From: DASQFQ01 sp963722815
Lineage (GTDB): Bacteria > Actinomycetota > Thermoleophilia > Solirubrobacterales > Solirubrobacteraceae
Assembly: GCA_963722815.1 (NCBI GenBank)
Contig: CAVROM010000009.1
Coordinates: 434,001 to 498,000 of the forward strand
Length of the DNA stretch: 64,000 bases
Direction of reading: 5' to 3'
Made by a program: the position numbers and the translations under genes. Below the pieces are notes generated by a model, which made no database searches, was not told where the DNA came from, and saw only the letters and a list, made by a program, of their open reading frames with translations. Positions 40,538-53,842 of this stretch are shown here, in pieces. Position 1 is the first letter of the stretch; each line of letters begins with the position of its first letter.

Positions 40538-41824
40538 CTAGTTCGCGACGCGCTCGATGCGCGCGCCCAGGTCCCGCAGCCGCTCGTCGATCCGCTCGTA
40601 GCCGCGGTCGATCTCGCGCACGTTGTGGATCTCGCTCTCGCCCTGAGCGCACAGCGCGGCGATCAGGATCGCCATGCCGGCTCGGATGTCCGGCGAGGAG
40701 AGCCGCGCGCCGCGCAGCCGCCGCGGGCCGATGACGATCGCCCGGTGCGGGTCGCAGATCGTGATCTCGGCGCCCATCGAGATCAGCTTGTCCACGAAGA
40801 ACAGGCGGTTCTCGAACATCTTCTCGAAGATCAGGACCGAGCCCTCGGACTGCGTCGCCAGCGCCACCGCGATCGAGGTGAGGTCGGCCGGGAACGCCGG
40901 CCACGGGCCGTCCTCGACCTTGGACTGGTAGTCGCCCGCGTCGCGCGCGACCACGAGCTTCTGGCCGCCGGGCACCACGATGGCCGAGTCGTCCCAGCGC
41001 GAGCGCAGGCCGAGCCGCTCGAAGACCAGGCAGATCATCCGCATGTCCTCGGGCACGCAGCCCTCGATCCGCAGCTCCCCGCCGGTCACGCCCGCCAGCG
41101 CCATGAACGAGGCGATCTCGATGTGGTCCGGCGAGACCGAGTGCTCGCAGCCGCCCAGCGCGCCCATGCCGTGCACGTACATGACGTTGGAGCCGATGCC
41201 TTCGATCGCCGCGCCCATCTTGTTGAGCATGCGCGCGAGGTCCTGCACGTGCGGCTCGCTCGCGGCGTTGCGGATCACGGTCGTGCCGGGCGTCAGCGCG
41301 GCGGCCATCAGCGCGTTCTCGGTGCCCATCACGGACGGCTCGTCCATGAAGAAGTCGGTCGAGCGCAGCCCGCCGTTGGGCGCGCGCAGCTTGATGTGGC
41401 GGTCGTGGTCGACCTCGGCGCCGAGCGCGCGGAAGGCGTCGAGGTGCGGGTCGAGCCGGCGGCGGCCGATGACGTCCCCGCCCGGCGGCGGCATCAAGGC
41501 GGAGCCGAAGCGCGCCAGCAGCGGCCCGGCGACCAGGAACGAGGCACGGATGCGCTCCGCCAGCGCCGGATCGACGTCCGTGGTCGGGATGTCGGCCGCG
41601 GTCAGAGCGACCTTGTTGTCGTCGAGTCGCTCGACGGCGACGCCGAGATCGGCCAGCAGCGTGAGCATGGCCTCGGTGTCCCGGATGCGCGGGACGTTGG
41701 CGATCTCGACGCGCTCCTCGGTGAGGAGGCTGGCGGCCAGTAGCGGCAGCGCCGCGTTCTTGTTCCCGGCGGCCTGGATCGTGCCGGAGAGCGGCACACC
41801 GCCCTCTATGACGAGCTTCTCCAT
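40538..41824 (-). CDS. murA: UDP-N-acetylglucosamine 1-carboxyvinyltransferase with Asp117
   Basis: 428 residues from ATG 41824. Commits UDP-GlcNAc to peptidoglycan using PEP. IQAAGNKNAALPLLAASLL contains the active-site Lys22 and Asn23; later blocks are DFFMDEPSVMGTENALMAA, SDHIEIASFMALAG-like PDHIEIASFM, and PAFPADLTSIAVALA. The catalytic loop reads PPGGDVIGRRRLDPH, so Asp117 replaces the usual Cys. The same change in M. tuberculosis MurA gives natural fosfomycin resistance. It is divergent from the HD gene. Confidence 0.94.
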   Translation of the reverse strand: MEKLVIEGGVPLSGTIQAAGNKNAALPLLAASLLTEERVEIANVPRIRDTEAMLTLLADLGVAVERLDDNKVALTAADIPTTDVDPALAERIRASFLVAGPLLARFGSALMPPPGGDVIGRRRLDPHLDAFRALGAEVDHDRHIKLRAPNGGLRSTDFFMDEPSVMGTENALMAAALTPGTTVIRNAASEPHVQDLARMLNKMGAAIEGIGSNVMYVHGMGALGGCEHSVSPDHIEIASFMALAGVTGGELRIEGCVPEDMRMICLVFERLGLRSRWDDSAIVVPGGQKLVVARDAGDYQSKVEDGPWPAFPADLTSIAVALATQSEGSVLIFEKMFENRLFFVDKLISMGAEITICDPHRAIVIGPRRLRGARLSSPDIRAGMAILIAALCAQGESEIHNVREIDRGYERIDERLRDLGARIERVAN

Positions 41825-41852
41825 GGTCGAGCGGCGGGCTAGGGTAACACCC

Positions 41853-42440
41853 ATGTCGCAGCCTCTTTCGCGCGAAGACGCCTGGTCCCTTTTCTGCGAG
41901 TGGACGGAGTCCGCCTCGCTGCGCAAGCACGTGCTCGCGGTCGAGGCGGCGATGCGCGCGTACGCCCCCCGCTTCGGCGGCGACGTGGAGGAATGGGGGC
42001 TCGTCGGGATGCTCCACGACCTCGACTACGAGCGCCACCCGGACATGGACGCCGTGGACGGCCACCCGCGGACGGGCATGGCCGAGCTCGAGCGCCAGGG
42101 CTTCACGCCCGAGTTCGTGCGCGCGGTCGCCTCGCACGCCGACTTCCTCGGGGTCTCGCGCGACTCCGACATGGAGAAGGCGCTCTACGCCGTCGACGAG
42201 CTCTCCGGCTTCATCATGGCCTGCGCCTACGTGCGTCCCCAGGGCATCCACGGGATGACGCCGAAGTCGGTCAAGAAGAAGATGAAGACGCCGGCCTTCG
42301 CCGCCGCGATCGACCGCGACGCGCTGCGCTCCGGGGCCGAGGACCTCGGGGTCGACTTCGACGAGCACCTCACGACGGTGATCGCCGCGCTCGAGGCGCA
42401 CTCCGCCGAGCTGGACCTCGACGGCGCCGAAGCCGCTTGA
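41853..42440 (+). CDS. HD-domain phosphohydrolase-like protein
   Basis: 195 residues. SLRKHVLAVEAAMRAY supplies the first His, GLVGMLHDLDYERHP the His-Asp pair, and ASHADFLG a further His, the HD metal-binding pattern. A Lys-rich stretch (TPKSVKKKMK) lies in the C-terminal half. Small stand-alone HD proteins hydrolyse nucleotides or other phosphates; the substrate here is unknown. Only 28 bases separate it from the divergent murA start. Confidence 0.85.
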   Translation: MSQPLSREDAWSLFCEWTESASLRKHVLAVEAAMRAYAPRFGGDVEEWGLVGMLHDLDYERHPDMDAVDGHPRTGMAELERQGFTPEFVRAVASHADFLGVSRDSDMEKALYAVDELSGFIMACAYVRPQGIHGMTPKSVKKKMKTPAFAAAIDRDALRSGAEDLGVDFDEHLTTVIAALEAHSAELDLDGAEAA

Positions 42441-43066
42441 TCCTCTACGAGCACCCCTCCTCGGGCAACTGCCTGAAGGCGCGCGTGATGCTCGACCAGG
42501 TCGGGGCGAGCTACGAGCGCGTCGAGCTCGACCTGTTCGCGGGCGAGACACGCACGCCCGAGCACTTCGCGCGCAACCCGGACGGCCGGATCCCGGTGCT
42601 CGAGCTCGACGACGGCACCTACCTCGCCGAGTCCGGCGCGATCCTCCTCTACCTGGCCGAGGGCACCGAGTACCTGCCCGCCGAGCCCGTCGAGCGCGCC
42701 CGCGTGCACGCGTGGATGTTCCTCGAGCAGAACCAGATCGAGGCGAACATCGGGGTCGCGCGCTTCCTGGCCCTGAGCGGGCGGGCCTCCGGGGTGCCGG
42801 AGGTGTTCGCCGACCGGCAGCGGCGCGGGCGCGAGGCGCTGGCGACGCTCGAGCGCGGCCTCGCCGGGCACGACTTCGTGCTGGGCTCGACGTACACCGT
42901 CGCCGACCTGGCGCTCTACGGCTACGTCCACGTCGCCGACGACGCCGGGTGCCCGCTGGACGAGCACCCGGGCGTCGCGAGCTGGGTGCGGCGGGTGGCG
43001 GCCCTCCCCGGATTCGAGGAGGGCCTCACCCCCATGCCCGCTCACGCGAGCAGCCGCACCCTCTAG
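42437..43066 (+). CDS. Glutathione S-transferase family protein
   Basis: 209 residues from a TTG that overlaps the upstream TGA. N-terminal thioredoxin-like domain: ILYEHPSSGNCLKARVMLDQVGASYE, NPDGRIPVLELDDGTYLAESGAILLYLAEG (cis-Pro and Glu-Ser of the GSH site). The C-terminal helical domain contains FVLGSTYTVADLALYGYVH, the GST N-capping motif. Actinobacteria usually lack glutathione, so the thiol partner is open. Confidence 0.86.
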   Translation: MILYEHPSSGNCLKARVMLDQVGASYERVELDLFAGETRTPEHFARNPDGRIPVLELDDGTYLAESGAILLYLAEGTEYLPAEPVERARVHAWMFLEQNQIEANIGVARFLALSGRASGVPEVFADRQRRGREALATLERGLAGHDFVLGSTYTVADLALYGYVHVADDAGCPLDEHPGVASWVRRVAALPGFEEGLTPMPAHASSRTL

Positions 43067-43078
43067 GCTCACGCGCCC

Positions 43079-44182
43079 ATGGCGGACGACCTCAAGATCA
43101 TCGTGCTGGAAGGCGACGAGACGGGCCAGGAGCTGCTCGAGCAGGCGATCCGGGTGCTCGAGCCCGACGTGACCGGCGTGGATGCCGAGCTCGTCCACTA
43201 CGAGCTGTCGCTGGACAACCGCCGCAAGACCGGCAACGCCGTCGTCGAGGAGGCCGCGGAGGCCATGCGCGAGGCCGGCTTCGGGCTCAAGGCGGCGACG
43301 GTCACGCCCGAGGGCAAGGACGACGTCGGCTCCCCCAACCGCATCCTGCGCGAGGCGGTCGACGGCAAGGTGATCATCCGCACCGGCCGGCGGATCCCGG
43401 GCGTGGTCGGGCCGGTCAGCGGCGTGCACTTCCCGATCTCCGTCGTGCGGATGGCGGTCGAGGACGCCTACGGCGCCAAGCAGTGGCGCGAGGGCGACGA
43501 GGGCGCCGACGACGAGGTCGCGTACCGGACCGAGAAGATCACGCGCTCCACCTGCCGGGCCGTGGCCGAGTACGCCTTCCGGACCGCCGAGCGGACCTCC
43601 GCCGTCGTCTACGGCGGCCCGAAGTGGACGGTCTCCCCCGTGTACGAGGGCATGCTGAAGGAGGAGCTCGACGCGGCGGCGGCGCGGCATCCGGACGTCG
43701 AGTACCGGCCGGTGCTGATCGACGCGACGTACGCGGGGCTGATCTCGGGCGCCGCGGAGACGCCGTTGGTGATCCCCGCGCTGAACCGCGACGGCGATTG
43801 CCTCAGCGATCTCGTGCTGCCGATGTTCGGCTCGATCGCGGGCGCCGAGTCGGTGCTGCTGGCGTTCGACGACGACCATGAGATCGACGTCGCGATGGCC
43901 GAGGCGCCGCATGGCACGGCGCCGTCGCTGCTGGGCAAGAACCTGGCCAACCCGATGGCGATGATCCTCGCCTGCGCGGCGCTGATGTCGTACGCGGGGG
44001 CGGCCGGGGTGCGCGGCGCCGAGCGCGCCTCGCGGGCGATCTACGAGGGCGTGCTGGAGACGATCGCCGGCGGCGTGAAGACGATCGACCTGGGCGGGCA
44101 TGCGACCACGAGCGAGTTCACCGACGCCGTGATCGAGAAGGTCCGCACCAAGGTCGACATCTGGGCCTCACTCGGCTCCTAG
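43079..44182 (+). CDS. Isocitrate/isopropylmalate dehydrogenase family protein
   Basis: 367 residues. Beta-decarboxylating dehydrogenase fold: IIVLEGDETGQELLEQAI, SPNRILREAVDGKVIIRTGRR, RSTCRAVAEYAFRTA, then LIDATYAGLISGA and the metal/cofactor block GDCLSDLVLPMFGSIAGAES followed by EAPHGTAPSLLGKNLANPMAMILA. A true leuB lies at 61796, and this protein differs at the substrate loop, so an NAD-type isocitrate or related dehydrogenase is more likely than IPMDH. Substrate not proven. Confidence 0.8.
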   Translation: MADDLKIIVLEGDETGQELLEQAIRVLEPDVTGVDAELVHYELSLDNRRKTGNAVVEEAAEAMREAGFGLKAATVTPEGKDDVGSPNRILREAVDGKVIIRTGRRIPGVVGPVSGVHFPISVVRMAVEDAYGAKQWREGDEGADDEVAYRTEKITRSTCRAVAEYAFRTAERTSAVVYGGPKWTVSPVYEGMLKEELDAAAARHPDVEYRPVLIDATYAGLISGAAETPLVIPALNRDGDCLSDLVLPMFGSIAGAESVLLAFDDDHEIDVAMAEAPHGTAPSLLGKNLANPMAMILACAALMSYAGAAGVRGAERASRAIYEGVLETIAGGVKTIDLGGHATTSEFTDAVIEKVRTKVDIWASLGS

Positions 44183-44588
44183 CGCCGTTCTCAGCCGGTC
44201 CGGGATCGGCGTCTTGGCGTGCTGCTCGGTGTCGACGAACACGTGGGCGAGCCGGCCTTCCACCAGCAGCTCGCCGTCGCGGCGGATGTGGAGGTCGGTG
44301 ACCATGCTCGTCGTGCCGAGGTGCGTGACCTCGATGGCGATGTCGAGCTCGTCGTCGAAGCGCGCGGGCGCCTTGTAGCAGGCGGTGGCCTCGACGACCT
44401 GGAGGTCGAGCCCGGCCTCCATCATCGCCGCGTAGCCGCCGTCCACCTCGCGCCACAGCTCGGTCAGGGCGATGTCGAAGTAGGCGAAGTAGTGGGCGTT
44501 GAAGACGACGCCCTGGGGGTCGCACTCGCCGTAGCGGACCCTGAGCCGGTGGGTGTGCTGGCGGCCGATGCGGCGACCCTAGCGACAC
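44168..44588 (-). CDS. 4HBT (hot-dog) acyl-CoA thioesterase, start unclear
   Basis: The conserved frame reads RVRYGECDPQGVVFNAHYFAYFDIALTELW, the YbgC/4HBT active-site block with the catalytic Asp, then LQVVEATACYKAPARFDDELDIAIEV and LVEGRLAHVFVD. This frame has a TAG and no start codon before GRRIGRQHTHRL. A GTG at 44588 or 44591 lies in another frame, so an indel near 44570 is likely; the first uninterrupted GTG start is at 44446. It overlaps the convergent dehydrogenase by 15 bases. Confidence 0.72.
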
Positions 44589-44685
44589 CACTTTCCGGTG
44601 TGCCGCTCTCCGCGCGGGATCCCGGCGGGCGCCTGCAAGAAGCCTTGCAAACGGGCGGTTCCGTCCGACCCGACTCGTAGCTTCA

Positions 44686-44699
44686 CGAACACATGTTCC
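44686..44699. promoter_or_regulatory. LexA-type SOS box
   Basis: CGAACACATGTTCC matches the Gram-positive/actinobacterial consensus CGAAC-N4-GTTC (CGAACRNRYGTTYC). It lies in a region of about 600 bases with few genes, about 100 bases upstream of the thioesterase start and over the ATG of a small plus-strand reading frame. Confidence 0.55.
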
Positions 44700-44962
44700 C
44701 CCCGACGATCGTCAGTCGCCAGCCCAAACGCTCGCTCCGCGAGCTGGTGCGGGGCGCCGTTGATTCGGCGCTCGAGTTCGCCACGCTGGGTGAGGCAAAC
44801 GCGCCCCGGTCCACCACCCCCGGACCGGTCGCCGCCCCCACGTCCGAGCACCCGCACCGCCGACGTCTCGATCGTCACCAGCGCACGCACCGCCGGCCGG
44901 GGACGGTCAGCGCGCGTGCCCAGGTCTGCCGTACGCCGCTCCCCCGGCGCCAGCGGACCTGA
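44693..44962 (+). CDS. Small hypothetical protein, possibly SOS-controlled
   Basis: 89 residues if the ATG inside the LexA-like box is used. LRELVRGAVDSALEFATLGEA could form an amphipathic helix. The rest is Pro/Thr-rich and then Arg-rich (HPHRRR to the end). No ribosome binding site precedes the ATG, so translation would be leaderless or start elsewhere. Another frame (TADVSIVTSARTAGRGRSARV) is open over the second half, so a frame break cannot be excluded. No family recognised. Confidence 0.3.
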   Translation: MFPPTIVSRQPKRSLRELVRGAVDSALEFATLGEANAPRSTTPGPVAAPTSEHPHRRRLDRHQRTHRRPGTVSARAQVCRTPLPRRQRT

Positions 44963-45203
44963 CCGATCCGCCCCCCGGTGCCCGGTCTGGGAGGACGGGC
45001 GCGCCGGGAGGGCGGCTACTTGAAGAAGCTCCATGCATGCGGGCCGCCTCCGGGCGGCTCGCGCGCTTGGGGGCGCGACGAAGCGGCGGAGGGAGGGCAC
45101 ACACACTCCTCTCCATTACCAATTTATACCCGGCAGGGGGGCTTGTATCAAGCCCCCGGGTGTGCCTGATAATCGCCGCCGCAAGCCAAATGGGAGGCGC
45201 AGA
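44963..45203. other. Intergenic region upstream of the FAD monooxygenase
   Basis: No convincing gene. It holds a terminator-like stem (GCCGCC 45043-45048 with GGCGGC 45053-45058), an AT-richer patch with TTATAC at 45124-45129 that could be a -10 element, a strong hairpin at 45137-45157, and a GGGAGG ribosome binding site about 7 bases before the ATG at 45204. Confidence 0.4.
45137..45157. promoter_or_regulatory. Perfect palindrome in the 5' region of the FAD monooxygenase gene
   Basis: GGGGGCTTG (45137-45145), TAT, CAAGCCCCC (45149-45157). The centre CTTGTATCAAG resembles sites of TetR- or MarR-type repressors. It follows a possible -10 element by a few bases, so it could be an operator or an RNA hairpin in the leader. 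Confidence 0.45.
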
Positions 45204-46727
45204 ATGCACTCAGTGATCATCGCCGGAGGCGGCCCGACGGGCATGATGTTGGCCGGTGAGCTGGCGCTCGCCGGCGTCGACGTCGCGATCGTCGAGCGGC
45301 GAGCCGATCGGGAGCTGCTCGGCTCGCGCGCCGGCGGTCTGCACGCACGCACGATCGAGGTACTGGACCAGCGCGGGATCGCCGATCGCTTCCTCGCGGA
45401 GGGTCAGATCACCCAGACCGCCGGCTTCGCCGGCGTGAAGCTGGACATCAGCGACTTCCCCACCCGCCACCCCTACGGGCTCGCGCTGTGGCAGAAGCAC
45501 ATCGAGCGCATCCTGGCCGGCTGGGTCGACGAACTGCCGGTGACGGTCTACCGCGGCCGTGAGGTGACGGGCCTCACGCAGGACGACACCGGCGTCGACG
45601 TCGAGCTGGCCGACGGCGCGTCGCTGCGGGCGGAGTACCTCGTCGGCTGCGACGGGGGCCGCAGCGTCGTCCGCAAAGCCGCCGGCATCGAGTTCCCCGG
45701 CTGGGATCCCACAACGAGCAACCTGATCGCCGAGGCCGAGATGTCCGAGCAGCCGGAGCTGGGCATCCGCCGCGACGCCGTCGGCATCCACGGCATCGGC
45801 CGGGTGGAGTACGAGATCCGCGACGGCGAGGTCGCCTACGCGGAATCGGGGCCCGTCCGCGTCACGGTGACCGAGGCCGAGGCCGGCGCCACGAGCGAGC
45901 CGACCCTGCGCGAGCTCAGCGAAGGGCTCATCGCCGTCTACGGGACCGACTACGGGATCCACAGCCCCACCTACATCTCCCGGTTCACGGACATGACCCG
46001 GCAGGCCGCCGCCTACCGCAAGGGCCGGGTCCTGCTGGCCGGCGACGCCGCACACGTCCACGCCCCGGACGGCGGGCAGGGCCTCAATACCGGGGTGCAG
46101 GACGCGGTGAACCTCGGATGGAAGCTGGCCCTAGTGGTGAACCGGACGGCCCCGGAGAGCCTCCTGGACACGTACCACGACGAGCGCCACCCGGTCGCCG
46201 CCAAGGTGCTTCGCACCACGATGGCCTCGGTCGCGCTGCGCCGCGCGGACGAGCGCACCAAAGCGCTCCAGGAGACGATGGCGAAACTCCTCGAGATCGA
46301 CGAGCCACGCATACGCTTCGGCGCGCTGATGTCCGGGTTGGGGATCCGCTACGACCTCGGTGAGGGTCACCCGCTGCTCGGCCGGCGGATGCCGGATCTC
46401 GAGCTCGCCGGCACCGGCGAGCCGCAGTCGGTCTTCGCGCTCCTGCGCGAGGGGCGGGCGGTGCTGCTCGACCTGGGCGCCACCGCCGGCCTCGACAGCG
46501 GGCCGTGGGGCGATCGGGTCAAGACGGTGCGCGCGCGCTACGAGGGCACGTGGGAGCTGCCGGCCGTCGGCGCGGTCAGCGCGCCCACCGGCATCCTCAT
46601 CCGGCCCGACGGCCATGTCGCCTGGGTGGGCGAGGGGGGCGCCGACGGCCTCGAGGACGCGCTGGGCGCCTGGTTCGGGCCGGCAACGCCCTCAACGACG
46701 ACGAGCCGCCCAGAGGGCGGCTCGTGA
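45204..46727 (+). CDS. FAD-dependent aromatic monooxygenase (class A), rifampicin-monooxygenase-like
   Basis: 507 residues. VIIAGGGPTGMMLAGELALAGV is the FAD-binding Rossmann motif, EYLVGCDGGRSVVRKAAGIEFPG is the DG motif, and GRVLLAGDAAHVHAPDGGQGLNTGVQDAVNLGWKLA is the GD motif. A C-terminal thioredoxin-like domain ends GHVAWVGEGG. Family members hydroxylate polyketides, phenols or rifamycins with NAD(P)H and oxygen. ATG 45204 has a good GGGAGG site. The last codons run into a hairpin that also ends the convergent rrn operon. Confidence 0.86.
   Translation: MHSVIIAGGGPTGMMLAGELALAGVDVAIVERRADRELLGSRAGGLHARTIEVLDQRGIADRFLAEGQITQTAGFAGVKLDISDFPTRHPYGLALWQKHIERILAGWVDELPVTVYRGREVTGLTQDDTGVDVELADGASLRAEYLVGCDGGRSVVRKAAGIEFPGWDPTTSNLIAEAEMSEQPELGIRRDAVGIHGIGRVEYEIRDGEVAYAESGPVRVTVTEAEAGATSEPTLRELSEGLIAVYGTDYGIHSPTYISRFTDMTRQAAAYRKGRVLLAGDAAHVHAPDGGQGLNTGVQDAVNLGWKLALVVNRTAPESLLDTYHDERHPVAAKVLRTTMASVALRRADERTKALQETMAKLLEIDEPRIRFGALMSGLGIRYDLGEGHPLLGRRMPDLELAGTGEPQSVFALLREGRAVLLDLGATAGLDSGPWGDRVKTVRARYEGTWELPAVGAVSAPTGILIRPDGHVAWVGEGGADGLEDALGAWFGPATPSTTTSRPEGGS
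46701..46725. terminator. Bidirectional hairpin between the monooxygenase gene and 5S rRNA
   Basis: ACGAGCCGCCC (46701-46711), loop AGA, GGGCGGCTCGT (46715-46725): 11 perfect pairs. On the minus strand it starts 11 bases after the 5S gene. On the plus strand it coincides with the last codons of the monooxygenase gene. Confidence 0.8.
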
Positions 46728-46735
46728 GTGAAGAA

Positions 46736-46849
46736 CCGGCGGCGACCTACTCTCCCGGGCCCGCGAAGGCCAAGTACCATCGGCGCTGTGGGGCTTAACT
46801 GCTCTGTTCGGAATGGGAAGAGGTGTTTCCCCCACGCCAAAGCCACCGG
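46736..46849 (-). rRNA. rrf: 5S ribosomal RNA
   Basis: On the minus strand it reads CCGGTGGCTTTGGCGTGGGG, contains the conserved loop C context CCCATTCCGAACAG and AGTTAAGCC, and ends with GAGAGTAGGTCGCCGCCGG. The two ends pair (CCGG..CCGG). Boundaries are good to a few bases. Confidence 0.93.
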
Positions 46850-46880
46850 AAATTAAGCGAGACCGGTCTCCCGGACCCTC

Positions 46881-46901
46881 AAAACCACACAGCATGCCAA
46901 C
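46881..46901 (-). other. 3' arm of the 23S processing stem
   Basis: This segment, 3' of 23S, is nearly complementary to 50030-50051 in the spacer 5' of 23S. The shared blocks are GTTGGCAT, GCTGTG and GTTTT, with one bulge and two mismatches. It would form the RNase III stem that loops out 23S. Confidence 0.65.
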
Positions 46902-46921
46902 ACCACGGGTATCAAAAATAT

Positions 46922-51778
<4,857 letters not shown>

Positions 51779-52070
51779 TGAAGAACTGCTCACGTAGAGC
51801 TGTCAAAGCGCCACTGCAGGGCTGCTCGTACACATGGAGCGGGCCCTGGCACCTCGACGGGGTACTGCTTGTACTTCTTGATTTCTCAGGCCGCCTCCGG
51901 CACAAGGCCGGCGGCGGATCGAACCTGGACGCACACAGACGATCGGCCGAAGCCGGCCGTCAGGTGCGCATGCTGTTGAGTTTTCAAAGACCGTCGCGCC
52001 TGGCGAAAGAAGGGGATTCCTCCTCGTCGCGCTTGCCGGGCAGCCCGGAGGCTCCCAGCGCGGGCAGCGG
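51779..52070 (-). other. rrn leader with the 5' arm of the 16S processing stem
   Basis: No gene. On the minus strand TCTTTGAAAACTCAACAGCATGC (complement of 51968-51990) contains a boxA-like TCTTTGAAAACT antitermination element, followed by the 17-base arm that pairs perfectly with 50098-50114 beyond 16S. Confidence 0.7.
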
Positions 52071-52100
52071 AGTATAGCGCGCCTCCCCCGGTCTTACCAA
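52071..52100 (-). promoter_or_regulatory. rrn operon promoter
   Basis: On the minus strand TTGGTA (complement of 52095-52100), an 18-base spacer and TATACT (complement of 52071-52076) give a near-consensus sigma-70-type promoter. It lies about 290 bases upstream of 16S, and the start would fall near 52064. It sits between the yjbQ stop and the rrn leader. Confidence 0.75.
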
Positions 52101-52140
52101 GCCCCTGAGTGGCCGCCACTTCCGCAGCAGGCGGCGCAAT

Positions 52141-52586
52141 CTAGCAGGGTCGGCGGGGACTCGTGATCTGGACGTGGACCGACCGATCCCGCGGCCGGTC
52201 GTCGAAATCGATCAGGACGATCTGCTGCCAGGTGCCGAGCACGAGGCTCCCTCGCACCAGCGGGAATCGAGAGCGACGGGCCGAGCAGCGACGCGCGCAG
52301 GTGCGCGTGTGCGTTGTCGTCGTGGTTGCGCGTGTTGTGGGCGTAGTCGCCGCCTCCGGGCCGCGCGCGCGGGACCAGCCGCTCGACCGCCTCCTGCAGG
52401 TCCTGGACCCCGCCGGGCTCGTACTCCATCGTCGTGATCGCGGCCGTGGAGCCGGTCACGAACACGGTCACCACGCCGTCGCTGACCTCGGTCGCCGCGC
52501 AGCGCGCGCTCGATCCCGGCGGAGAGGTCGATGATCTGGCCCTCGCCCTCGGTCTGCAGCCGCAGCAGCGCGGTGTGGACCGCCAT
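52141..52586 (-). CDS. YjbQ/UPF0047 family protein, frame interrupted
   Basis: About 147 residues when joined: MAVHTALLRLQTEGEGQIIDLSAGIE, then GVVTVFVTGSTAAITTMEYEPGGVQDLQEAVERL, the metal-site region DYAHNTRNHDDNAHAHLRASLLGPS, and LVRGSLVLGTWQQIVLIDFDDRPRDR at the C terminus. Frame changes lie near 52505 and 52262. The family (YjbQ) has thiamin-phosphate-synthase-like activity in vitro, with uncertain role. ATG 52586 overlaps the tyrS stop (TGATG). Confidence 0.78.
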
Positions 52587-53765
52587 CAGCCGGCGGGGAC
52601 GAGGCGGAAGAAGCGGCGCTTGCCGATCTGGAGGACCCGGCCGGCGAGCTCGTCGGTGGCGAAGTCCAGCTCGGAGATCGGGACGCTGTCGAGCCGGACG
52701 CCGCCCTGGCCGACGGTGCGGCGCACGTCGGAGCGCGACATGCCGAGCTCGTCGCCCAGCAGCTCCGGGAGGTGGACGGTCGGGGTGGCCGGGAGCTGGA
52801 GCGTCGGGATGTCGTCCGGCACCTCGCGCGCGACGTGCACGCGGTCGAAGTGCGCCTCGGCGCTCGCGGCCGCCTCCGGTCCGTGGTACCGGGTCACGAG
52901 CGCGCGCGCGAGTGCGCGCTTCTGGTCGCGCGGCGACTCGCCCTCCGGCGGCGTGGAGCCGAGCAGCAGGTCGTACCAGCTCGGCATCGCCGCGTCGGGG
53001 ATCGACAGCACCTTGCCGAACATCTCGTCCGGCGGGTCGGTGACGCCGACGTGGTTGCCGACCGACTTCGACATCTTCTCGACGCCGTCCGTGCCGACCA
53101 GCAGCGGCACGGTCAGCACCACCTGCTGCGGCTGGCCGTAGGCGGACTGGATCGCCCGCCCCATCAGCAGGTTGAAGGTCTGGTCGGTGCCGCCGAGCTC
53201 GACGTCGGCGCGCACCGCCACCGAGTCGTAGCCCTGGAGCACCGGGTAGAGCAGCTCGAGCAGCGAGATCGGCTGGTGGGCGGCGAAGCGCTTGGCGAAG
53301 TCGTCGCGCTCGAGCAGCTGCGCCACGGTGGCGTGGCGGATGAGGCCGAACAGCGACTCCATGCTCATGTCCAGCCACTCGGAGTTGTGGCGGATCTCCA
53401 GCCGCTCGTCGGTGCGCAGCACGTGCGCCGCCTGGTCCACGTACGTGCGCGCGTTGGCGTCGATCTCCTCGCCGGAAAGCACCGGCCGGGTCGCCGAGCG
53501 GCCGCTCGGATCCCCCACGCGCGCGGTGTAGTCGCCGATGATCAGCACGACGGTGTGGCCGAGGTCCTGGAACTCGCGCAGCTTCTGGAGCACGACCGTG
53601 TGGCCGAGGTGGACGTCGGCGGCGGTCGGGTCGAGGCCGAGCTTCGCCCGCAGCGGCCGGCCTTCGGCCAGACGCTTCTCCAGCGCGCCGCTGTGGGAGG
53701 CAATCCACCGCGTTACGAGCGAGATGGGCCGCCGTGCGGGCGGCCTCGGGAGCGGTTTCTGCCAT
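52586..53765 (-). CDS. tyrS: Tyrosine--tRNA ligase, frame interrupted near the 5' end
   Basis: About 392 residues. The start MAETAPEAARTAAHLARN at 53765 is in one frame and LEKRLAEGRPLRAKLGLDPTAADVHLGHTVVLQKL in another; the shift lies near 53695. HLGH is the HIGH motif; GDYTARVGDPSG, ELGGTDQTFNLLMGR and EKMSKSVGNHVG (KMSKS) follow. A C-terminal S4 domain is present (SRSDVRRTVGQGGVRLD). It is essential, so the shift is probably an artefact. Divergent from the penicillin-binding protein gene. Confidence 0.9.
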
Positions 53766-53842
53766 CCGCGCCAATGCTAGAGTGGCCGCCCGGCCGCAGG
53801 CGAGCGCGTGAGGGGGAACTCGCGGCCCTGCCGCCCCCTCGT

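Noticed and set aside
44579..45209. Minus-strand open frames across the intergenic region
   Set aside because: Compositionally arginine- and proline-rich with no motif or ribosome binding site; treated as non-coding.
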